Below, in pieces: positions 24,001-26,762 of a stretch of 64,000 bases of DNA. The position numbers were made by a program, and so were the translations under genes. The stretch comes from Pseudooceanicola nanhaiensis (GTDB lineage: Bacteria; Pseudomonadota; Alphaproteobacteria; Rhodobacterales; Rhodobacteraceae), in the NCBI RefSeq assembly GCF_020171315.1, contig NZ_JAIUZP010000001.1, forward strand, positions 930,001 through 994,000, given 5' to 3'. The notes below the pieces were generated by a model, which saw only the letters and a program-made list of their open reading frames with translations, was not told the origin of the DNA and made no database searches. Position 1 is the stretch's first letter. The number at the start of each line of letters is the position of its first letter.

Positions 24001-26330
24001 AAACCCACTACAGCTGGGAAGACCGGGTCTTCGGCGGCGCAGGTCTGGATATCCTGATCGGCAACACCGGAGGCGACCGCCTGATCGACCACCTGGGCGA
24101 GTTCAACTCCTACATCGTGCCCTTCGCGCCCTTCGGGATCGCGACGGTCAGCCGGCAGGTGCCGCCGCAGCTGTGGGACTTCCTGGCCGCGCAGGCGGCC
24201 AGCGACGGCGTCGACATGACCCGGACCACGGATCAGGGCGACCCGAACCACGACAGCCGGTATTCGGCGGTGATCCAGCAACAGGGCGACCCCTATGGCG
24301 AGATCGGCCTGGTGACGCAGCGCGACCACGGGTTCTGGCAGGATCAATCCGGCCCGCCCACCGATCCGCAGGCCGGCAACATTCCCGGCGGGCGGCGCGA
24401 CATCCTGCGGTCGGCGGACTTCAACGACCGCTCGGGCGACGGCTTCGCGGTGGACCGCGGCAAGTTCACGGCTACGGGCGGCGCGCTGCAGATCCAGTCT
24501 GAAACGACCTTCAGCACGGCCTCGGCGGTCTTCATGCTCGATGATTACCTGCCCACCTACTACGAGGTGCAGGCGACGCTGAGCATGGAGAAACCGACCG
24601 GTGGCTGGAAGGCCAACGCCTATATCATCTTCGACTACTTCAACGATCAGGACTTCAAGTTCGCGGGGATCAACATCTCCACCAACAAGATCGAGATGGG
24701 CTATGTCGATGCCGAGGGCTGGCATTACGTGGTGCAGTCCAACAAGCCTGTGCAGCTGAAGCCGAACACCAACTATGACGTCACTGTCGCGGTGAACGGC
24801 AACAACGTGACGCTGGCCGTGGCCGGGGTGAACTGGTTCACCTACGACTACGCCCCGCGGATCGATGTCTACGGCGAACCGATCCCGCTCAACCGGGGCA
24901 TGGTCGGCGTCGGCATGGATGGCTCGAAGGGCAAGCTCGACAACTTCCGGGTGCAGGTGCTGCCGCCGACCTGGACCCTGGACGAGACCGACGACTTCGC
25001 GCCGCCGGTGCAGGAACTGCCGCGCGTCAGCCAGTCGAGCGGCTGGATCGAGACCTCGGGCACGCTGGTGGGCACCGTCAACGGGACGGCACCCGCGATG
25101 CAGACCGTCGACCTGGGCGTCGGGCTGATGGCGAACTCGGTGCTCGAGATGGAGGTCGATATCGAGACCTCCGGCATGGCCGGCTTCGTCTTCGATCGCT
25201 ACGACGCGCTGAACTACAAGTTCGTCGCGCTCGATCCGACCACCGACAGGGTCCTCGTCGGCCATGCCTCGGCGGACGACGGGCTGGTGATCGACGCCAC
25301 CTATGGCTTTGCGATGGCGCCGGACGCGATCCAGCACCTGAAGCTGACGATGCAGGGCGCGGGGCTCGCCATCTCGGTCAACGGGGCGATGGTGGCCAAC
25401 TTCGGCTTCAACGCGGTGCTGGTCGATGGTGGCTTCGGTCTCACCGTCCTCGCCGGCGAGGCGACCTTCGACGACTTCCGTCTCGCGACCGACGACAAGA
25501 CCTTCGAGACCGCGCTGAAACTCGCGGCGGAGTCCCAGTCCGAGGTCACGGGCGAGAGCTACATCTCGGCCGGCACGCTGGACGAGGAGGAACTGCAGCG
25601 GCTCTACGACGAGGCGCTGGAGGACTGGGTCGAGGCGGGGCTCGTCTCGGTCGAGGACGTCGAGGCGCTCGGGTCCATCACCCTCGTGGTGCAGGATCTC
25701 GAAGGGTCCACGCTGGCCCGGACCGTCGGGGAGGATCGCATCCTCATCGATGCCACGGCGGCGGGGGCTGGCTGGTACGTGCCGGGCGCCGGGGATACCG
25801 GCGGCGACACGGTGATCGGCAGCGGGGTCGACTTGCTGACGGTGCTGCGCCACGAGATCGGTCACCTGCTGGGCTACGAACATGACCAGCTGGCGATCAT
25901 GGTCGAGGAACTGGAGGCCAGTACACGGATCGCCGTGACAGCCGATCCGGAGGCCGACACCACGGCCACGCCAGTCACGCCTGTGACGGAGGACGATCCC
26001 GGTCCTGCGACCCCAGCTCCGGCCCCGGTCACCACGCCCGGCAAGGGCAAGGGCAAGCAGGCGGCGCTGATCTTCGATGACGAAACCGGAACGCTGATCG
26101 CGGCGGAGGAGGCCGAACAGCTCTTCGCCGCCCGGCGCGAGGATGCCGCCCGGGTCGTGGTCTTCGCGGCCGCCGCCACGCTGGCCAAGCCGAAGCGCTC
26201 CGGTGCGGGTCAGGCCGCCGGTCTACCCGGTCAGGAAGCGCTCAAGGTCGATAGGAGGCTCGCGTCGGCCGAAACCGCGCCGCGCCGCAGGGGGCTGATG
26301 GGCTGGCTGCGCGGGAGCCGCTCCGCCTGA
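1..26330 (+). CDS. Giant repetitive secreted/adhesin-like protein with C-terminal matrixin-type protease motif (5'-truncated)
   Basis: The reading frame is open from base 3, so the start codon lies outside the window; at least 8,775 residues are present. Residue numbers below count from the GTG at base 24. Order of parts: about 40 or more Gly/Ala/Asp/Thr-rich repeats of roughly 65-75 residues (about 1-2900 and again 3500-3800); modules with TYYV motifs (about 2910-3460); an adhesin-like stretch (about 4300-5100); an EF-hand/dockerin-like pair (about 5145-5215); Calx-beta-like stretches (about 5400-5870); modules built on GF-x2-G (to about 6850); RTX calcium repeats (about 6960-8015); two concanavalin/LamG-like domains (about 8125-8310 and 8330-8490); and HEIGHLLGYEHD at 8610-8621 followed by a Met. 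Only three cysteines were noticed. Acidic N/Q/S-rich linkers interrupt the first repeat block. The protein is most likely exported and calcium-stabilised, and may be cell-attached; the exact function is unknown. No outer-membrane barrel was seen at the C terminus, which ends in a short basic tail. Confidence 0.9.
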   Translation, partial: EAGAGGGVSVGAALALTVSSSVSEAELQGVSLTAEGLTLEASNNAESDAVADASASAGDGDSVGIAVAINYAEMSNTAAINTGSVLTLGAAGLTLAATMRDVDGEGTHRFGAAAQSGASGGGTGVAGAFALGITNADTRAAIETGTTTTITGAGDVSMTAASTTSAPTRDGEEGTADAAADAVFAGTSSTDTETTGVGVSIAIGVEDIHTEAELADAAILTGAGDLTLDASGDYESQTVAKSGTDGGGSGGAGSLAVTVHNRETKARIGEGDGLTLDGTLTASADHSGESVTKGDSTMKGSGTAVGVTIAVAYVDDDGVAELNQDVTADGSVLLDADVDSSSEVEVIASAEGADSDDEDETTADQQNDKATALGQEKSNGSTDGKTLDGAKSANNDSGGGASGDVSVSAALGVNVANASALATIADGLTITADADDNNNGTGIVSVTASNNLDATTSADASAKTTADGTGVGIAVSINVGIMSNRAIIGDGTTIVADGLTLAATTRALTGDDEHSFNATSKSGASGGSTGVAGSFALSFEDADTQALFGADQDGNDDGTASLTLHGGAVNVDAQSKLSNVTLAEGSAEASGSSSTSVGISIALGISLNDTVARIEDGAALGGSASSFTLDADQDSTTTTTGKAGAQGGSSTNVGGAVAISYVENRTDAEIGTMAIGDGAITLGGGTLRAKAESDNTVTTVSDGEVEGGKTGIGISIALNIVLIDTDTLAGRDFSGAGTVTIMADSEADVTSEAKAGAEGQSSGGSDSDSETANQTGFAQNQSGGSVTPTANGSSNVTSGSLDQADTNSSAESGQSTGTSGGTKVGAAVVVNYLDLDNTTTIKTGTSITGSGAITVASDMAVDTRGIANATTVDVTNANGNAVSAAIGVNIAALENKVAIEDTGVVLGGSAVEIRAVTPDEADPNEYQVQALAGAATGNNAIAGGISVNYVDIDTAVDVGTGADIDASAGPVTVKATSHNEVQNLAGGAALSLKNGTGVGLAVAVNIYNNFDTKVTVGTGADLTALGGAVSVTTDASLTPMSDSLQLLNTGDDEESDLDDFLQEHPVSLTSFASGVAVGNQGTAVGGSVNVNVVLMETKTTVEGNVTLDGEDGVEVSAEDVVDIFTGAGGLGLSLGSSGAGIGLDVNVIDRETITTVGTQADIDAADGDVVIKADSHDTISSIAATLGVSGSASGITASIGVVVLLTETKAIVSKGGGTPGTRSSIIAGGDAMVDADGHLDLLMVAGGAAFGSSSGFGLSSAVFVHEDDVFAQVLGNIDIDTDGAAGLQVTADSSEDMVIVAAAGAGGASGAAVGGSVVVNVQTETTRASIGDGADVTALSGGSNPGVTVHAEDETDMIGVAGSLALSGGSAGVGAGVNTHVLTKTTEAYITEGVEIDADGNVVVEATNDEDFGTFSLAAGVGSSAGITITADVFVATLVTRAYIGDDPVTAADDALPAADVYTDGSVLVQAIDESEFDLIIGGLSIGGSAGVGASVGVVVVDKDTDAFIGDGASVTGKGNVAGVGARMGVYEISYTPAPADATIADEGGLTPGAGSQTSQASLKSALPGADDLEVGVPPQGGDELSVPDDLDNDGGSTDEGVSDDGALSGSRVAQMTPEADFRGVAVSASAKDDVESYAINLGGGGTAAVSVGAAVNVIDSDTQGFIGQGAQINQAQPLQGANAHQSVLVAAAGDFNHVGVAAAGAVSGTASIAPGVDVSVIKLNTLATIGSSVVIDAEDDVVVVANNSGKILLVAAGVSVSGTFSLSGGVNVLSFDNNTKATVGALSDIEAGGDVAVLAKDDSEVLVISGAVALSGGAALGAGVGVIVFNKDTSATISDGAQIDAAGTDPTLSPVSGIDGVLTGANTDGSFTRTDDAHGVIVQAESSEKITTISIAGAVGFYAGIAGAITVTLIDSDTTARIGDNVKLNQRSGKYTDHTVGATQGVYVNAANDVSILEATGAIGGGIAGIAGAISVGTVKNDTNASIGTGALVHAANDLEINALADRHLKGFSLSASGGVAALGASVSVWSVGEEFTSEYEDNNSENTDATNDQYSGGVNNTSNALQGDGGNSADTEAAQQGGDASESVAGNLDEFDDGGNPNSADAKVADAMGQASAKITTNKLDGTAFANQLAAAPLTNTDLSVGPVRGVNAVAEGGTYVIGDDVGISGFERVQMDGIVGNAAGGLVGVGAAIAIFNVSSVVLARMGGDWTIGGMLDIEAEGGRAVTYYTVVGQAGFVGIGGAVTVINDNSRQTAEISNGTVVRGAESVLVDAYNDQFIETNTYGFQAGAVALGVSWTDINTNDSSGATTETLARIGDNATIGTGDDEVGGVTVRARSDIDVTANTLGGAVGVVGGSFNFTFIDTNPKVSAEVGNSVTVNAASLMSVDALTDHDIAGDLLTVAVGFVGAGVSLARVKLNPDINASIGTGLTASTQGLRVRALGNYTDGEVVRGGQGAFADADAGGGGIVSGQGAIPLAENNADVTASIGSGGDINAGSGNLSVKALSSVLALADADAVSLGIAAVGASIAKAEASGTVTATMNGHVTGALDMIVLAGGHSEAYAFSDATTDGLVSVNLPLAEAKASPVLSASIGAGTIVDISGDLSVQAVSVGEAEAGTNAQPTLSAIGVGVMDARAYVNPVLTATIGSGADITAASATILTEHNFGEANAGKGATAEAEAGASFSILGQAQYTDAVADANASLDSSLGGDVTMDLAAGGLIIRARAANNARAIADGQAIGLLAGFGEIDSDAQATGTAKAGIADSTINPTGEARITAGSLIIEASSQDSAVADSDAAGGGLVENTDNDAIATVGSTAGDYKTAHAYVGQKSSLAIAGTMRLSAVATPEADALSTGRKGGVVSVGGSLATANINPVVTAELETSSVISAGGNVTIEAIAKPQDGTAPDYSLEGVSASADTITVSNHGLESGQILEYDPNGFTVIGGLEGPTTETVEAPGGGEEAQQVNREYAVLVLDNDTIAFGADFSGDPFNPSYDPLSELPVGIDEDTETIYFTQEHGLQDGDEVRLYVTDGTASNIGLQTGVTYYVIKVDDTAIRLTDSAAKVSDAESSVYVDLFKPQNVDTADDTITITNHGLLDGQAVTYVAPEGQTFTTRQVDVTTTLVDGKLQPHPASDVESANNIVFVYDEGNDEGEPRAHGFANGTRVMYLVEAADSTATPIGGLTAGDLYYVVTSGSGSSELQLKNGDTLDNLSVYYVRTPSGDQIVRTDGQDWADDGFGAGVTVILSDSDGNDGSYVISSANGSTLNLASDLSHIERIDQSMTVGTWDDGGTDRLTLTLSSGTWASEGFNSGTVFLYNINGVPNGSSATIEAVTNGGTTIRLSRAAAGATLGVDSDAYVQSTGSADQADFDSPILALDPNKDDSDIHTLIRASDLPIGGLESGKTYYVDLFAGNEANEFQLRDANGTLIQLSPVAATGVLNHRIEARALDIDAGGGEFQLRVNITSNAISGTQYILGPGGVSLSLIAPQSGDGTSSATAKGSSGSFVGVNSNKGTLGMSPKVNADASAALLNSGGDVTIKSLAFTRSTTSANNGSGGFVAVGNTKSDVNSRLDSDATVGAGAAITASGNFTMEADAFGNSSASTRDNTGGFVGSANADADVDLDYETLVTVGANAIIHAGETAKLRASSGVRGSSSAVARGVGFGGNADANATFISDVADTKTSIGSSALIEGREVLLIAKVDDIYDGGDDDGVIDPETRAVNIEVNTDGRAGGFYSEAEAINELTYNADTEVEIGGDASITGFEGVDLLATHDGVRTYSKAFSRSSGLFGDVDSDAHNSTTTDSDIDAEQDALVTAGPRIVNGVNPGESTELSQFMASELRLALYANTDNTDIDYGKNGRVSKRSLATGGSSEPGSYSNQELIDFDSDVLILSGRSPDLKTIKIGINPFGEIEGAVEITIDDTAGGGAQDKRSGTILSDDIIVNDILNPGPGDVAFYSDEINGGSGSDDYDGTWTFRQSLEKVTIVNESDKDLVINQINVAAVEQPIVWLRPEPEMSAGDVDLEFNVVADVAPTLIEILNTGNSNIIIDGTINNPIGTTSVVNTGGGTGGSILSAESRGEAGTGEPTTDDLIAATNALIRTNILNIDATNDVGSGADRINVDTVDADAVPAAHRFLAGQVSGVTDEILLGQSSKFIDNQLVQYSVGAGSAAIGGLVDGGYYYVTRPGGVGSSSIQLSATLGGAVINLTPGATATDAYTLTSVEVFTVDAGEDIFLDVGALKRTGTNVGTYVVEIDRIAAGHTADVLLQHGLYQTGDGTAGGVLVKSPHDSDGLPATYYYFRPDRPLDAPGVSRGLYASATSDVAETTYDFRGLDLTGLRTLPGLQSGLEDDSGNIIVAAEDHDPADPTVNILGISEVTRSGTVVGAGHVSALTNGYIALTEKTGDLRVGTIMSTGEDVLLYAPLSIIDAEGDLNTATADVSGNNITMIAASSFVNPDDGDVAGEIVTPTVADIGGIGRGGIGRTDNFLEINVASAGSGTGVLRAYDAADTLNRTQGIFLDETAGDLRVYIVTTFHDVSLRTTDGAIVDANGDDATLANVIARQIDLDANGDGATIGTLFNPFEIDSRNASGHLEAIATNRGQMSEEDDLSADADDVGLEATDDIFLTEVRGELRLVLAHSYEGNILLTVREGGSVDIDGDDLQLVQDGAARFAEANALVAPGLHDDALRILPHGLILAEQGGVWVYAGDDIATHENSAVVAANAINIYGDTAGLYGDEIATDPGYGAEIVMRGQIIAGAVMVTLGNRAPGTPLGTQRIAPIGTFRPDDSDTGTSDADRIASIYGNDDMDLIQFGDTGGAGGTTAWGSDGYVFLGSKTRAYGSATAVTGAYATPDLRNDGEDHFVVYYLQDAAAQTSPAILTTGYATDPYDSSDPLNALDGITYDNSVLAEHTLTLDGQCDSDTYEVLTLGSQGDQRNYIINVLDTGEEDDGVDDLTIYGFDSTANGTEDPTDDIFLLRAAHHLPGETASRPGYVAMLHGALDPYTDTLVGNEDSAEVQRISYDDGLNGRLTLEGQGGNDAFYSDDVTVITTLDGGAGNDTFQIGQIFGANRNEADGNLLAQDVFPDLRPTTRGWLSQGSSAPLLAQGGTGNDTFRVYSNQSELRLEGDDNNDLFIVRAFAIAATTDHDWNDDGDTNQLDLDAGVALLTIGFEQGAAAFEAAIAGRSDAAFLTTALKEGGAYVFDRNGDGGINFLDVYLTVDDTTDDTIVLDEDGVAQPQIGLGFSIAQAPDIRAGGGQDEVRYNVNAPVSVDGGTGFDKLVILGTEFADDIAITDKGIFGAGLNVRYTTVEVVEVDGLEGDDKFFVQSTAFGVAYRVIGGLGSDIIEVAGDVQEDIITRELEGVSGAIDHLVSSDDILYDGLVVDGLNYNVVKDGEGLVIIDEGTDGFTAIREGGPNAYDDYSVRLGRKLTAGEVVYVTVSAARSWQEEQDDTFANPFPLENGEGDTMWITATDAGGSFGATTVGQSQILTSDYYLGSGYPGSPETITYLEPGAIAVNQDFLREVVIDGQIFYVPNRSVVLRFDETNWDTGFDVHLWAVDDQRSEGDRVVVVQHSVISRTSVDYDAVDVRNLEVELRDNDTPGVLVTEVDPDSVTVIGGVVQAGYVEDQRSLVVEGDALTGFSDKILVQLSREVAPGDTIVVKLNFGDLTGNADLADLSDKAFELKDGGTGRFDETYHTITFGSTNWDKAVVVDIVQRDDDVREDPQTAVLSFGMNHQTVEQSMTVGSWDDDGTDRVKLTLGAGGWVASGFALEGITLTGITGLAGATILGFEDGGLTALLDVTTAGVTLGSAAGAAASRTLGVGEVATNNPAGDYIFPNLRSGTGLLDIEVLDNETAGSVVIETGTDTVLVPMTAQAGIFDFAGNTITAGFDWIAAGFGVGDQITVEGRGGAPEMRIISAISGTGNTVLTYGAGALAAEADDYARILIADTDKLDSYRLRLTKAPTENVEIAFLTDGLADVTAVGYDTDGDGVIDVTLPVTYQTIGGERPVQLFSGTLVFESDGTEMTVTRGTGAELGSFLSEGWIVGDLVRVFNSDGFDGEFEVTAVDGAEGQWMTVIATAGNPFPAASGEVEAEDVLLSKLIETEVWTGDVTLIQADDGSFRLNRLEALTSGIDPEGDPNFAVQGWLNEGFLEGQRVRITNVANPAQFIDAKIAIIRGFNATKDATMQFTLEKNEAFEAAGWLASATVEVNRIAMVATFTGDDPETLAIEGNFYQFQTVEMTADPYYEVPTTREGVKIFPVKAHLLSNIRGPLAVEGGPSGADRSLNPGLKLPGETDAFLIAIGAQPPESQQIDVLNIFNDGSKADTAGVLTATTLSGFGMGPDLVFPFVDGPLFGEGNEDDGPVTLSYPGGISFGKVNFGSSGVTNDADVSTIEVVNLMLGEGNDLIEVEGTLNPAPHVSAENAFEFTEGWTNADEDFIADYAGKNVVKLDGFDWKAEGFLTGQDVYVVQGDLRVFIGTVLGIEDALAYTLADIDPLTGAPYRDPNDNSILILDTANDLDAGDFAALTPGVGGADVKLVAEDKEVFQVLSVVVANAATGLATITRGAGNWEDDGFLAGHLLQIGIGADRMEYRITDISDDGLSLTVEGSGLTDGALTSQFWVQGAHGGLTTLHGGGNMYVNVEGKFHLDTNGAGETVVTRIDGRSFTDETGFAVGQVIQLEGEAFTRVILDIQSLAAEDAPDFGEDNPFDTWGANAVLVLGAPLQGANVTYDDVYTAATQDKFLIHQAEALVTTVEVSVVVQIEDIDGTLETTITTEDGTPWGPEFVAGNVVFVEGLAGGFQIKEVRDEKLVLLDAALGGVCEFGEVSTLRLVTVDLTRSGGQRVGGDHFIVTGGAGPDSPLVLYGDTSQDGMWYSGHSYDRLGLEMGEKPFDPFPHLPDAENEDDEWVFGLANPFKLHGNDIIDASALYDDYDGDGEADNLAASLVSVGLSAYGGMGNDLIIGSQTGDHLAGGSGDDTIVGMRGTDHIYGDSGMNVNILTRALTITTLDASPLPTADPALPRGDSSIDPTASPVRDPLGNRPTDPAILAGLLNVFGAGNDVIEGNGSGLADGTPDISFGDHGRIDQFVVDPNLPDPDVLFGVTVTGQVLQKIQTTMLGSVLNIVSEQPQTGGDDILLGSELDDVLIGGAGNDMLDGGEGDDLIFGDNVNLYRMAGEDGIVADGDLYDDITSLRFQTLAGAMIYSRTDRAVADGYGVYNATTGQWEATESDSGALMVTLVNGERVARDYRDPNGPGWWTEYEIDYAEYHSFDIAEGKAGVGSFGNDYLAGGAGNDMIFGQLGDDIIQGDGGIDAAIATMGDGTFIGIGGGLPFGGLIVPTRYVSAGREVPTLFAPVGALKVVPATEGNRATDGNDYIEGGGGCDIVFGGLGQDDIVGGSSSFYSLVTPDLRPDGMDMLFGGTGDRIARNDARAADDGTGGFEDEVIGAGRNARDADVIAGDNADIVRLVGINGIDLLDLAPIERSDPAVFAADYAARYLQRNGLYLSFDYDVNIGEFEAPNALVADTGYSDEGGERIIVRGVSLLDYTPGGPDYQSALFDFETPLSTDKNAGLAPGADMWRKTYGFWSLVDIGAADEVHGGTGDDMIYLGGGNDIAYGDADNDDIIGGWGNDWISGGTGTDGVLGDDGRIFTSRNEGLSDDGAVSLKGNTRSFGNYGTEYSESLYGIWALLNGDPDSRTSQGNVLNEEIYTPGQVQRALINRAGELTKSVDLTPYDVVEDAVLVAVTSANPADHDPLFADDVIFGGLGDDFLHGGSGDDAIGGQEALPESYVQLYGASAPQGPYTDLLGLARTDYSRPWNPGNMLMFFDGDPHWNEPTPVRARTGEFLLYDEYDPRRIILFNADGTTWDADDNPDPNLMVNGEYAYKHFFLNARDNEGILLEGYTDFEPNGTPIESSIQSVHSDGDDRIFGDMGNDWLVGGTGRDHMYGGFGNDLLNADDVMGGPGSSYDNGTFGSADNPGGDMGLNDTPETHYSWEDRVFGGAGLDILIGNTGGDRLIDHLGEFNSYIVPFAPFGIATVSRQVPPQLWDFLAAQAASDGVDMTRTTDQGDPNHDSRYSAVIQQQGDPYGEIGLVTQRDHGFWQDQSGPPTDPQAGNIPGGRRDILRSADFNDRSGDGFAVDRGKFTATGGALQIQSETTFSTASAVFMLDDYLPTYYEVQATLSMEKPTGGWKANAYIIFDYFNDQDFKFAGINISTNKIEMGYVDAEGWHYVVQSNKPVQLKPNTNYDVTVAVNGNNVTLAVAGVNWFTYDYAPRIDVYGEPIPLNRGMVGVGMDGSKGKLDNFRVQVLPPTWTLDETDDFAPPVQELPRVSQSSGWIETSGTLVGTVNGTAPAMQTVDLGVGLMANSVLEMEVDIETSGMAGFVFDRYDALNYKFVALDPTTDRVLVGHASADDGLVIDATYGFAMAPDAIQHLKLTMQGAGLAISVNGAMVANFGFNAVLVDGGFGLTVLAGEATFDDFRLATDDKTFETALKLAAESQSEVTGESYISAGTLDEEELQRLYDEALEDWVEAGLVSVEDVEALGSITLVVQDLEGSTLARTVGEDRILIDATAAGAGWYVPGAGDTGGDTVIGSGVDLLTVLRHEIGHLLGYEHDQLAIMVEELEASTRIAVTADPEADTTATPVTPVTEDDPGPATPAPAPVTTPGKGKGKQAALIFDDETGTLIAAEEAEQLFAARREDAARVVVFAAAATLAKPKRSGAGQAAGLPGQEALKVDRRLASAETAPRRRGLMGWLRGSRSA
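24..8720 (+). repeat. Block of about 65-75-residue degenerate protein repeats in the giant gene
   Basis: The translated segment repeatedly shows a pattern like GVGVAVNV, then D-x-x-T-x-A-x-IG-x-GA, then I-x-A-x-GDV-x-V-x-A. Each unit alternates short hydrophobic strands with glycine turns, as expected of stacked beta structure such as a beta-helix or beta-solenoid. Copies are diverged at DNA level, so this is an old repeat family and not a recent expansion. Acidic linkers rich in S, N, Q and D break the array near 1030-1190, 2270-2450, 4650-4850 and 6110-6330. Similar units return at about 10500-11420. Confidence 0.75.
15456..15680 (+). other. EF-hand/dockerin-like calcium-binding pair inside the giant protein
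   Basis: Two acidic loops about 55 residues apart are visible: DWNDDGDTNQLDLD and DRNGDGGINFLDVYL. The second fits the D-x-[DN]-x-DG-x-I-x-x-x-D EF-hand loop and is followed by a hydrophobic helix-like stretch, as in dockerin type I repeats. Calcium binding is inferred. The pair is isolated, with no cohesin seen in the window. Confidence 0.5.
20880..24080 (+). repeat. RTX-type nonapeptide calcium-binding repeats in the giant protein
   Basis: Clusters of GG-x-G-x-D repeats, for example GGAGNDMLDGGEGDDLIFGD, occur at about 20890-21015, 21425-21535, 21880-21965, 22150-22230, 22815-22975, 23300-23380, 23800-23915 and 24025-24095. They are separated by 100-250-residue spacers. RTX repeats bind calcium and fold after secretion, usually through type I secretion. 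No type I transporter genes are present in the window. Confidence 0.85.
25660..25920 (+). other. Matrixin/metzincin-like zinc peptidase motif at the end of the giant protein
   Basis: HEIGHLLGYEHD is encoded at 25851-25886 and matches the H-E-x2-H-x2-G-x2-H-D zinc-binding motif of metzincins. A methionine about ten residues later (AIMVEELE) sits where the Met-turn is expected. Upstream, a short core with an RILIDATAAGAGW-like stretch and DLLTVLRHE precedes the motif, as is common at the ends of very large secreted repeat proteins. The domain is shorter than a full matrixin, so activity is uncertain. It may be self-processing or degenerate. Confidence 0.65.
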
Positions 26331-26370
26331 GAATGGCGATGGCTGCCCTGACGGCCTGAGACATGCAGGA

Positions 26371-26397
26371 CGCGCCCGGCTCTGCCGGGCGCGTTTT
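26371..26397 (+). terminator. Rho-independent terminator of the giant gene
   Basis: A perfect 10-bp stem CGCGCCCGGC / GCCGGGCGCG with loop TCT is followed by TTTT, 41 bases after the stop codon. Confidence 0.9.
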
Positions 26398-26544
26398 GCA
26401 TTCGGCGCGCGAGAGGCGGAACTCCGGGGGGCAGGGGGGCTGGCGACGGACGGATCCGCGCGTCATCGCGACAGGCGTGACCCCTGCGCAGCACGGCTCA
26501 AAAACGCGTCTAGGCGCCATGTGTGTCGAGATGTCGGGGAAAAG

Positions 26545-26619
26545 TGGCAGCCCGTAGGGGAATCGAACCCCTCTTTCCAGGTTGAAAACCTGGCGTCCTA
26601 ACCGATAGACGAACGGGCC
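26545..26619 (-). tRNA. tRNA-Glu (anticodon UUC)
   Basis: On the minus strand the 75-base sequence begins GGCCCGTTC and ends with an encoded CCA. The acceptor stem GGCCCGT pairs with ACGGGCT with a G-U first pair. The anticodon stem CCAGG/CCTGG encloses loop TTTTCAA, giving anticodon TTC. The T arm carries GTTCGATTC between GAGGG and CCCCT-type arms. All cloverleaf parts are present. Confidence 0.97.
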
Positions 26620-26636
26620 ACTCTTGGTGTGGGCGG

Positions 26637-26665
26637 TGTTTAGGCAAAGCCGCGATCCGGCGCAA
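26637..26665 (-). promoter_or_regulatory. Candidate promoter of tRNA-Glu
   Basis: On the minus strand TTGCGC (-35, 26665-26660) and TAAACA (-10, 26642-26637) are separated by 17 bases, with the -10 box ending 17 bases before the tRNA. The match to sigma-70 consensus is moderate. It is inferred from sequence only. Confidence 0.4.
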
Positions 26666-26762
26666 GGGGGAGAATGCGGTTTTCGCAGAAAATTCCGGGC
26701 GACCTGACGGCAACGCTGCGGATGTCGAAAAAACGAGGGAAACCGCGTGGTTACGGAGGTCC

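Noticed and set aside
12978..25883. A 4,301-codon open frame on the minus strand inside the giant gene
   Set aside because: Its product is an irregular low-complexity translation with no domain. High G/C at third positions and few stop-prone codons in the sense gene leave long antisense frames open. The sense frame has clear domains.
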